Of a stretch of 34,616 bases of DNA, positions 20,467 to 29,900 are shown in pieces. Source of the DNA: Echinostoma caproni. Lineage: Eukaryota > Platyhelminthes > Trematoda > Plagiorchiida > Echinostomatidae. A program made the translations under genes and the position numbers. Below the pieces are notes generated by a model. The model did no database searches, was not told the DNA's origin, and saw only the letters and a program-made list of their open reading frames with translations. Location of the stretch: assembly GCA_900618425.1 (NCBI GenBank), contig UZAN01043325.1:7501-42116 (forward strand), read 5' to 3'. Each line of letters begins with the position of its first letter. Position 1 is the first letter of the stretch.

Positions 20467-20736
20467 TCATTCAACGCTTTTGTGGAACAATTTCCAATTC
20501 GGGAACAACTTTAATGCTTCCTTATTCGCGTCAGGTGGGGTTATTTCCCCATACACTGCACTGTAATATTCTTGTTTCACTGGAGTTACCTCCATCCCAC
20601 CATCGTGAGGTACATGTATGATAGTGTGTATCATAGGTGATAGCTGTCTGCAGTCGTTATAAATCCCATCTTCTAAGGTACCATGATGACCAACCATCAG
20701 TTTTGTCATCGCCTCCACAGTACGGTTGCGGTTTCT
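20467..20736 (-). CDS. exon of unknown minus-strand protein, possibly terminal
   Basis: The acceptor is TCTTAAAGACTCAG, phase 0. The exon is open for 89 codons to a TGA at its 3' limit. It reads RNRNRTVEAMTKLMVGHHGT, then LEDGIYNDCRQLSPMIHTII, then HVPHDGGMEVTPVKQEYYSA, ending NWKLFHKSVE. Composition is protein-like, with balanced charge and aromatics. If it is not terminal, the donors GTAACT (exon end 20590) or GTGCAG (exon end 20562) would be used. No family is recognised. Confidence 0.65.
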   Translation of the reverse strand, partial: RNRNRTVEAMTKLMVGHHGTLEDGIYNDCRQLSPMIHTIIHVPHDGGMEVTPVKQEYYSAVYGEITPPDANKEALKLFPNWKLFHKSVE

Positions 20737-21144
20737 CTGAGTCTTTAAGACTCGGTATATTAGTGCGATATGCTTCAGCTACTTTATGTTCAGAAGCACA
20801 TCCACTTTTAAAGTGATTGGTTTAACTTTATTCTGATTTTTTCCAGCTCTTTTGATTTATCCCTACAATCATCTTGGAACTCAGAATTGGAACCTTCATA
20901 TTCGTGAACTGCTTGATTCTGTTAGATAAGAACACAATATAGGTGAACATAATGTTAACTCTTAATCAATGGACATATTTCGTGATCTGTGATCTCGTCC
21001 AGCGAGAGATTTGGGGGCATGTNCAACGTTTTCACCAGCTCTGCTAATTGATAATGCTTTTGCTCTGAATTCGCATTTCCAATTGACAATTCCCATTTTA
21101 CACCTCAAACGATTGCCGCTTTAGTTTCACATTTGTTTGCCTAG

Positions 21145-21197
<53 letters not shown>

Positions 21198-24100
21198 TCT
21201 GAACTAATCCGCAACTGGCACAGTTTACCGATTCGCNNNNNNNNNNNNNNNNNNNNNNNNNNNNNNNNNNNNNNNNNNNNNNNNNNNNNNNNNNNNNNNN
21301 NNNNNNNNNNNNNNNNNNNNNNNNNNNNNNNNNNNNNNNNNNNNNNNNNNNNNNNNNNNNNNNNNNNNNNNNNNNNNNNNNNNNNNNNNNNNNNNNNNNN
21401 NNNNNNNNNNNNNNNNNNNNNNNNNNNNNNNNNNNNNNNNNNNNNNNNNNNNNNNNNNNNNNNNNNNNNNNNNNNNNNNNNNNNNNNNNNNNNNNNNNNN
21501 NNNNNNNNNNNNNNNNNNNNNNNNNNNNNNNNNNNNNNNNNNNNNNNNNNNNNNNNNNNNNNNNNNNNNNNNNNNNNNNNNNNNNNNNNNNNNNNNNNNN
21601 NNNNNNNNNNNNNNNNNNNNNNNNNNNNNNNNNNNNNNNNNNNNNNNNNNNNNNNNNNNNNNNNNNNNNNNNNNNNNNNNNNNNNNNNNNNNNNNNNNNN
21701 NNNNNNNNNNNNNNNNNNNNNNNNNNNNNNNNNNNNNNNNNNNNNNNNNNNNNNNNNNNNNNNNNNNNNNNNNNNNNNNNNNNNNNNNNNNNNNNNNNNN
21801 NNNNNNNNNNNNNNNNNNNNNNNNNNNNNNNNNNNNNNNNNNNNNNNNNNNNNNNNNNNNNNNNNNNNNNNNNAGGTCGCAGGTTTAACTATGGTTTATT
21901 ATGAAAGGACTTAATACGGAGAGAGGACAGATTGAGGAAAACGATGAAGACCAAACGGAAGGAGGAATGTGTCGCAAAACTAGTTCTCATTTGCTGTTGA
22001 TAAACGTGATATTTTCGTTTATCATGATGAGAGAATAGGGTCAACAAACGGTGAAAAGTGTTAGAATGACAAAATAACCTTAATAACAAAACCTTTCTCG
22101 ATTTCTGCTTCATTCTGTGAGGTACTACTCGAATTGTATGCGAAGCAGTAGAAAAATCGGTTCTATTTGGGCCTGCAAATATTTTCAACCACTTGCTCAC
22201 CAATTTAGCCATTCGGAAAAAAGCAATACTGATTAAAGGTACACGTTTGATAATTTGTTGCCTGATTTGCCTCCTGCATATATCCTTTTAGTAACAGTCC
22301 ATTCCTGTGATCCTGTGATCGCCAGACGGAATTTATAACACGATTACAGAAAAAACTATCACACAGGTGATCACCGCCGCTAGTGTGTCGTCGACATGGG
22401 AGCTGGTGGTGAGCAGAATTCGAACAGAAAGAAGTAGGTATTTTTAGAAATTCATGGAGCAGTAGCAAACTGATGCAATGCTCCTAGTTGTATGGCAGCC
22501 AATAATATTGATTTCGGCTGGTAACCACGAATATAACAATAAATAATATTTGGTTTATAAATATATATATTGCATTGGGACACAATATCTACCGTTGTAT
22601 CACCGAGAGTTACTTCGAGATCAGCTAATCTTGAACAGTCATTACATTGATTCTATGGTCATGTTTTATGAGTCAGAGGCATCTAACCTCAACAAGTTCG
22701 AAGCTGAGACAAAGTTGCATGATGTTATAAAAAGTAATATGCTAACGACTGAACGAAATCTCCGAGATGCATACCACCAGCGTCCCAATTTTACCACTTG
22801 AAAAAATCCTCCACCGGAAATGTCATTCAAAGTGGCATAGGATAGAAACACAATTGACTTTTGGACTATACTAAAAGCACACTAATTCATTCGCTTACTG
22901 TGAATGCCGTCGGTTTTGTTTTCGGTCCGTAAGGGTTTTTGTGCCAGGCTGTGGCTGACACAATCTGGAGCTAAACCAATGTGAAATATATAAAAATTGG
23001 ATTGCTAACGCTGTTTTCTCGCAAGGAGGAAAAAATCAAGAAATTCGTCTTCTTGATTGGCATCGTTTATGTTTGATATGTTCATTCCGCGTCTCGATTT
23101 AGGCCAGTAAGTATTGGATTCGAACCCCGTGATTGTTATGCTACGTTCAGTATGAAATAACGAAGGTTGCACACACACACTTACACACACATCCCCATTC
23201 ATCTTTTTGCTTCAGCTTGTTGCACTCAAGGTTTTGATAATTGTGTTCTTCATTCCATTTATTGTAGTGTATTAATTACATTAGATGAATCCGATTAGGA
23301 AAATCAGAAGAGGAGTAAGAGGATGAATCTATAGAAAGAGACAATCGAGAAAAAATTAGTGTTTTTCCTCACACTTACTTGGGCCATTGTTTGGGATTCG
23401 GTGAAGACATTCGACTGTTGCATAAGCCATCGAAACCAAAATTCCACTCCGACAGATTTCTCATCCGATATTGTATGTGTGTTTGAGGAGAAACTACCGG
23501 ATGGAGATCCAATCTCGTTTTCACGATTGTGATTCATCGCACGTCCGTAACTCAGAGCAGCCAATAGAACTTCCGGTGGAGGTGGAGGAATCTGCAGAAC
23601 AGATTAAAACAAGTGGGTAAATAAGCATCATAATGGAGACGGTACCCACGGACATTTAATCAACTCTTAGTATGATTCTGTTTTTTTTTCAATGATTAGA
23701 TCAAGTTATACAATTGCATTAGCTGACTCGTCTAACGCTTTGATTCTGAAACATTTTTTTATAAATTTTTATGACAGTAGCCTGTTATATAACTGTGGTA
23801 ATCCTGACCTACGGGATAACCCCAGCCACGGAGCGACACGTTACAGTTTCTGGACAACAAACCACAGACCAATCGTGCCAATAAAACAGAAGCTGTAGGA
23901 CGTCAAGAATACAAGCAGGCCATTGGTGGAGACCTGTATAATCAATAAAATTGCTCTGTGCATGTTATTTAAATTCACTGATTTTCCTCAATAAACCAAC
24001 CACTACTTCTGGGTTCTTTTTCATGCGTCTCGGTAGCGAGTAACTCCAACGTAGAATTGCTAGTGTGATTCTATGCTTCAGTTGCGGCCGCAATTTGTGA

Positions 24101-26655
24101 TCCGTAATCCGGATTACTACAATAGCGTGCATGTATGGTTCACTAATGCTGTAGTGAAGTAGAGCTAGTGCAGTAAATACTAAAATAAATTAAGAGGCCA
24201 TTCCGATTCTAGCCAGAAACGCACAGATTCGAGGTTGACATAATGTTCGTCCTATCGGCTTATAGATCTAAAGCAGATAGCTGGCACTGTATCGTGATTA
24301 GTCTTCCACTTTAAATGCATTCATATCGTTCACCTTGAACTGTATCCATTTTAAGTAAAAAATGAATTAAACCTTTTCGAAGGATCATATCCGACATCAC
24401 TACTGCATTGCTCTATTGATCCGTGCTGATCTAGACCGTCGATGATCCTTCAACCAACTGGTAGTCATAAAACTTCAGAAAGGGGATTTAATCCCTATTT
24501 TTCAATAGATCACTTCACCCGAATGTGTCAATTCAATACAAACTACACAATTACCTGATGGAAAATGATATTCATGGTAAAAATATTGTCGGTGAAATCA
24601 CTACTATAGCACATAGTAAGTTATTACTAGTACCCCCACTAGACTCAATGGGTTACATGCCAACTATGTGTAAATACCTCAAGAAACTTTAATAAAATAT
24701 GATACACATGGTCTGTCAAATGGGTTAATTATTCAGCTAAAATTGGTTTTTCGTTTTTAATCTAAGCTCGTCGACATCTCTTTCTATGTGTGTGACCAAA
24801 TGATGAATTTAGCCCAATCAGAAGAATTCCAAGGCAATTTAGGTGACAAATGTTTGGATTAGCCCATTCGGTATTTTCACAGGCACCGAGCACTGTTGAT
24901 GACGATGTTCGGTCTTGGTTTCACTCCTTGGAAGATCGCGGTTCGAGTCCTGACAGGGACACAAAATGTACGCACTGCTGATGAGTCTCAGCAGCAGCTC
25001 TGTCCAGTGCTTTTTGATTATCACAAACATTTCCATCGCAATCTCAAAGAAATTTGAAAATTACACATAAAGTGGCACTGTGGAAAACTTTTGTTCATTT
25101 AACTAAGGGCATACACAAAACCCACTTAGCTCACTTTTCAGACGGTGTTTTCGGAACTTACTTTACCAAGGGCCAGTAATGGGAAAGAAAATGTGGATCG
25201 CGGCGACGCGGTGGTTAGATTTGTGGCGGACTCCATGATGTTTCTAGGTCGTGATTGGACCACTGTCGCGGAAGAGACTGCGTTTGATCTCGATGACCAA
25301 GGGATTTCTTCTTTTCTAGACATCTCATGTCCAGATTGAATGAGTGAATTCTCGGGGAGGTGACCATTGCGTAATCCAGCAAAGAGGTTCATTCCAACCT
25401 CGTGGTTGTTCATTGGGTTTGTTGAGAACATTTGAAGTTGTTTGGTGAACAGCCTGATTTTGGTCACTGAATACATAATGGGGAGAAAAATTGAACATTG
25501 TACTAAGGTTAGTGCGCCAGACAATATACATTTTACTTTTAGGAATAAAGTGACAAAACAGTGTGATGGGTAGTTCCGGGATCCTCAGGAATAACTTTTG
25601 TTTTTTAATGAAAATTTATGCCAATTGGTCATTGATTGGCTGAAACAACGAGGCCCCCAGAAACCATTAGTTTTAACTTCTGTAAAGAGCTAATTTTGTT
25701 TTAGAACATTTTGAAGTAATGCCACTACAAAACGCCATGCACTAATACATTGTTCCCAACGGACAAACAGAAGAGGGCGTGAAATGAAAAGCTGAAACGG
25801 ACTGCTTTCACAGACGGATGTGACAACCCTTCAATTAACATGCGACAGCACTAGGCCATCCGGTCACACTAGCTTCGTTTTGCTTATTTTAATGTCTGTA
25901 ACGTGAAGTTTGGTCTATCCTTTTGTTTCTCTTAATGCACTGTCATAAGCGGGAAGGAGAAGGAGACCGGTTTTCACGTGCCGGACTAATCTGTAAAGGT
26001 CCATGAAAACTTGCAATATCAAAACACTGAACATGTAATTTGAATTGTTTGGGCAACGTAACAAGGCGGCATTCGATGGAATCGCATCGGCCTGAGACTG
26101 TCTATTCCAGTGTGTCACAAAACTGCTTTCTTCAAATGATGGTTTTTCTAATCACGTCAATCTGACATGAAAACTGGTGCACTTTTGCGTTTTAAAATTC
26201 ATTCTGTGAAGGTAGGAGGCTTTCAACTATTCTACCCTATGTTTTCATTGGTTTTGTGGTATATTGCTGAACTAAGAAAGCTCCGAGATTTTGTTCATAA
26301 TGACTCATAACATTCCCTTCATTTATTAAAATGACTCGATAGTTGATTGCATTGTCTAGGTTGTTCCCCCAAGCAAACGACACATTCCTAGCATATATTT
26401 ACCTATTTTGGGCTATGTCGTATCCTTTTCGAAGGTAGCTTTCATTGGATCATGCAAATTAGGGCCTGGATCTTTAACTGGAAGACCTCTGTACTACACT
26501 TTGATCCATCAACGACAGTCTCCATTCTCAAAAAAATAAGTGTCAGCTTGGTTAAGAAGAGCAGAGTTTAGTTCCGATTCAGTCCACACTTTTGAAGCTG
26601 TACCAGTGAACCGTAAATTGGATGATAAGAGACGAGTTGCCAGCGTGGTAGACAT
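20467..26655 (-). CDS. unrecognised protein gene, or 5' part of PRDM14 (composite of exon candidates)
   Basis: Three exons with good splice sites and matching phases lie on the minus strand, with a possible first exon at 26604-26655. Together they give about 280 residues. The first possible residues are MSTTLATRLLSSNLRF; a Ser/Thr/Asn-rich region follows, then IPPPPPEVLLAALSYGRAMN, then a more ordered-looking end with VEFWFRWLMQQSNVFTESQT and VEAMTKLMVGHHGTLEDGIY. I do not recognise a domain. Two readings are open: a separate gene ending at the TGA at 20467, or the N-terminal part of PRDM14 joined by a donor inside the last exon (GTAACT after 20590, phase 0, or GTGCAG after 20562, phase 1, which fits the acceptor at 14804). 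Same strand and order suit both. Confidence 0.6.
21149..21196. repeat. (TG)n microsatellite beside the assembly gap
   Basis: About 24 TG units ending some 40 bases before the N run. Sequencing through such repeats often fails, which may explain the gap. Confidence 0.96.
21237..21873. other. assembly gap (637 Ns)
   Basis: Unsequenced. The open frame reported across it is meaningless. Confidence 1.
23379..23591 (-). CDS. internal exon of unknown minus-strand protein
   Basis: A 213-base exon (71 codons), phase 0 at both ends, with acceptor AATCTGTTCTGCAG and donor GTAAGT. It reads IPPPPPEVLLAALSYGRAMN, then a polar Ser/Asn-rich stretch, then VGVEFWFRWLMQQSNVFTES and QTMAQ. A proline run followed by a Leu/Ala-rich helix and the aromatic FWFRWLMQQ block suggests a folded segment, but I cannot name it. 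The splice sites are among the best in the window. Confidence 0.75.
23794..24121 (+). mobile_element. solo LTR-like repeat, copy B, with near-perfect 5-bp target duplication
   Basis: It starts TGTGGTAATCC and ends GGATTACTACA, so the ends are TG...CA with an inverted TAATCC/GGATTA. The flanks are ATAAC (23789-23793) and ATAGC (24122-24126), four of five bases alike, as expected for an old integrase target duplication. AATAAA occurs at 23945 and 23991. It aligns with copy A at 14927-15390. Together these features support a solo LTR of a Ty3/gypsy-like element (328 bases). The element family is not identified. Confidence 0.7.
24880..25040 (+). mobile_element. tRNA-derived SINE copy with intact B box and deleted hammerhead core
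   Basis: It has a perfect B box GGTTCGAGTCC at 24940-24950 within a head shared with 7674-7740. Then stem I arms GCACTG (24972-24977) and CAGTGC (25005-25010) pair fully, and CTGATGA is at 24978-24984. Compared with the complete copies, about 11 bases covering the 3' arm of stem II and the GAAA block are missing, so the ribozyme cannot work. The stem II base that is A in the two complete copies is G here, the usual hammerhead base. Confidence 0.8.
25162..25466 (-). CDS. exon of unknown minus-strand protein (Ser/Thr/Asn-rich)
   Basis: The acceptor is TTTTTCTCCCCATTATGTATTCAG (given here as 25467 and upstream: a pyrimidine-rich tract ending TTCAG) and the donor GTAAGT. The exon is 305 bases and ends in phase 0 after Lys. 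It reads TKIRLFTKQLQMFSTNPMNN, then a Ser/Thr/Asn-rich region with SRKEEIPWSSRSNAVSSATV, ending STFSFPLLALGK. The N-terminal base of its first codon (NTG) comes from the previous exon. No domain is recognised and the segment is probably disordered. Confidence 0.72.
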
Positions 26656-26775
26656 GACCGAGCTTAGGTTGCCACCTCCTGATAAGGCACGACTTCCGTA
26701 TGTTGTTTTTTGTTTGTGTTGATTGCGGACTGAACCAGACCTAGCTGAACCGTGAAGAACTCGAGAAAGGGAGAG
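26526..26775 (-). CDS. candidate first exon of the unknown gene
   Basis: On the minus strand the frame is open from just after a TGA at about 26776 down to a stop near 26526. The first ATG (26655-26653) begins MSTTLATRLLSSNLRFTGTA. A moderate donor, ACTG followed by GTACAG, at exon end 26604 is in phase 1 and joins the exon starting at 25466 with a Val codon. The plus strand of the same stretch is also open and has a donor-like GTATGT after 26698, so the strand is not certain. It is included because it supplies the only in-phase start for the downstream exons. Confidence 0.35.
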
Positions 26776-26930
26776 TCATGCATCCCCAAGACTTTCAGGC
26801 TCATTCCCACTTCGCATGCGCGCCTGCTGCTCATCGCTCTGTTTCCATCAGTCCCTCCCCCTCATCTCTCACTCTCTCTCGCTTATTGAACTGCTTCTTA
26901 TTGCTGTGTCTCTATGACATCTCTGCAGTG
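26765..26930 (-). promoter_or_regulatory. candidate promoter with NRF1-like site
   Basis: The sequence CGCATGCGCGCC at about 26816 matches the core of the NRF1 palindrome (GCGCATGCGC), and CpG dinucleotides are locally more frequent than in the surrounding AT-rich DNA. It is followed by a long pyrimidine-rich plus-strand tract (CCCTCCCCCTCATCTCTCAC and more). It lies just upstream of the candidate first exon on the minus strand. It could equally serve a plus-strand transcript. Confidence 0.3.
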
Positions 26931-29900
26931 AACCATGAACGGTCCACGGAAAACGTGAACAAATTTTCTTTCTTTTTCGCGCTTACCATTGTTTTTGTCT
27001 TTTTTCAACAGATCTAACGGTGCTCTGTCCGGAAAAGCTCATTGCAACAGAAAGAGGGAGCTTATGTCGTAGTCTCTTGTTTGTGTAATACGTATCTTTA
27101 TTATCCTTCTTCCTGGTGCCATCAGCCATGCCTTATTTGGTCATTTTTTGTATCCAGTTGCACTTGCATTGATCACAACCACTAATCTGCGATTGCATTT
27201 ATCTCTCGACAGTGAAAGCATCTCTCTCAGAAGAAAAGAGAAAACTCCAAATATAAAACCCCTCAATATGCCACCATGCTGATTTTGCTAAGTCCTCCTT
27301 CTCCTGCTCTTCCTCCGAATCATTATCCGAGTTATCGCAGCATCGTCATCGTCATCAAAATCGTTCGAACAATCATCAGCATCAGTTTTCGACGCGGTAG
27401 CAACATGATCAACACATGTTTTCACGGTCTCATTGTTAAGTGGTGAACTGCTTCAGTAATCCATTTTAATAATGACTACACAGTTGAACGGAACATTCTT
27501 GAGGTTGTTTAAATCACATTATACCTACCTCACTAACTGTGCCAATATTCGATCACATGCACACACACTTTGTGCTCAAATATAGTGAATTGAATCGTGT
27601 GTTTTAAAAAGAACTGTTTTAAGTCAGATTTGACTGCACTGATCAATCACTGTGAGTACCTCTCTCCATGTGTGTTGCTGTCCTATTAACTGGACAGATA
27701 CAATATGGCTTTAGGAATTCGAGGAGAAACACAAAACTGCGGTGCTTATGAAGGTGGAGAAAACATCTCTCATATGAGGATAATGCTGTTCCGTGTCAAA
27801 TCGGCCGAGCTATTCGGAGTAAATGTGATCAATGATTCAAAAAATAACGAAGTGACGAACTCCCCTTTGATTGCAATATGAGCCTGAATTGATCAATATT
27901 CCACATATAGATATATTCAACTGGAGGTAGTAGTGTGTCTCTGTGTGTGTAATGACACAAGATTCTACTCGGGAACTTTATTTTTTGACTTTCAGTCATC
28001 TGAACTTTCCCGGATAAGTTAAATAGATTTTTAAGAAACAAAATCCGATTGGGCTAAAACAAAAAATCATGGTTCCGTAGAACTGGGTTCTAACCGTCAC
28101 TGCGTTGAAAAAAGAAAACTTTAACAAGCTGTAAGTAGCCACACAAAAAATGCTTTGATTCACTAATTCAAAATATGGAAAATTCTCTGATGTGCATCGT
28201 TCCCTGCAAAAAAGTATGTATTTGCGATTGGCAGTACATAAGACATAAGCATCAGTGTATCAAACCCAAGCGAGATTATTATGGCAGATGCCATAAAATC
28301 TGAGCAGTAAAAATTGTCCAACTTCATAACAGTCCTTAAAATACCAAAACAGAGGCATTGTTCGTAAATTTGATCACCTGCAAAATAGAAAGATTAAACA
28401 AGAGAACTAGAGACAAAAGTATCCTTACTCTACCCCGTTACTATAATTATTTGACCTCGACTGTTTGATCCCGACATAACACCTTTCCGTTATTTTCTTG
28501 CATAAATGTGGTTGTACTGACTTGAGAAGGAACTCACAAAAAACATATGTTCGCCTACGACCTGTGTTCCGATGAGACAGTACGTAGAAGAAAATCCGGC
28601 TTTCTGAATAATCACCTAGTGTTTACAAGCAAGTTGGTTCAATTACTTTTCCATAGACGGAAAGGTATAGATGTAGAACTTCAAAACATATCAAATAAGG
28701 GTATAACGACTATACCTGCTACTACTTCGGTGATGGTTTTCTACATCATATACCATACCACCTAAAAGTACCACCACCGACATTCCAGAAAACACACACT
28801 ACTCTAGGAGAAACTGTAACACAAAACTGTTTTTCGGTACCCGGGTGTTTTTATTCCATAACATGAATCTGAATGTAAGAAGGAGTTGTTTTATCGCTAC
28901 AAGATACCTTACGCGCATTTTGCAATTCCGCTGATTATGTAACCTGTCGTGATATGGACAGAATAAAAATATTCCGTATCTAATTATTGTGTGTTTCCCC
29001 ACTCCAGGCCTCCGGGATTTAGGTTATCGCTTCCCGGATCCAGAAAGCGAGAGTTATCCTTGATCACGGAGTAGCCCCGAATCTGTCGTGCATCTTGCCG
29101 AATTATGTTATCAAAGGCTAGAGAACATCACGCACTATCTATCTCACTTTAAAATCATATAGCGGATTTGTATTCCTGTGTGCCTGAAGTTCTTCTTTTT
29201 TTATCATATGTATACATACATTGGATGGAATAGTGCAATCAATTGTTTTATGTATCCAGAAATAAAGTATATAGTCCGAAAATCGGATTGAATCTAATGT
29301 TGTCACCGCTTTTTCCCTCTAGTCATTTCTTATCCATACATCTTTTTATAAATATTTCACATAAAGACGAAATGACCCTTTTTGGAATCTGCCCCTTTGT
29401 TTCGATGCGCCCACAGCATTGATAAGCACTTGCGAGAACGAAACTCAAGCATACTACTTCCCGGATGTATGGATGAATTGGACGGGAAGATAAAGTCTCA
29501 ATGGGAGGGGGATGAGTCGAAGTCAAAGTCACCTATCTCGCATCACTGCGCTCTGTCAATTAATTGAGTTGAAATGACCGAGGCGACTGTATTTATCTGC
29601 CTTACTAATATGGGTATCGTTTACTTATGGAGGTTAGTGATAAACAACAGCACGAGTGGAAACTGGAGCCTGAGACGCGGGACAGGTACACAGAGAAAAT
29701 GACCCCTGTGAAGAATTCGGCTGCCCGCAATTAAACAAAATCACCACTACTATTGTTAACACCAAGCATTTGGAGGTTACTATTGTGTGCTCCTTAGTTT
29801 TCAGTACCTCATTTCATCTCAAGTTCTGAGAAGGGGGGAGTGTGGTTCAGTGTAATCAGTGTGTCTGTCTACGTGGAATCAGGACAGGTATTCCCGGTTC

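Larger units (their letters stand above)
20737..23378 (-). other. intron of unknown gene, with assembly gap
   Basis: About 2.6 kb containing a TG microsatellite (21149-21196) and the N run (21237-21873). An exon could be hidden in the gap, but the flanking exons are both phase 0, so none is needed. The plus-strand open frame at 22550-22801 has some coding-like composition but no clear splice pair. Confidence 0.6.

Noticed and set aside
21150..21914. 254-residue open frame
   Set aside because: It consists of TG-repeat translation and 637 Ns.
22550..22801. Plus-strand frame with coding-like composition
   Set aside because: No recognisable family and no convincing acceptor and donor pair; it is opposite to the surrounding gene and may be chance.
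25145..25339. Plus-strand open frame
   Set aside because: It is the shadow of the minus-strand exon 25162-25466, which has the proper splice sites.
26778..27017. Plus-strand open frame with a hydrophobic stretch
   Set aside because: Its composition follows the pyrimidine-rich tract (Ser, Leu, Phe); there is no other support.
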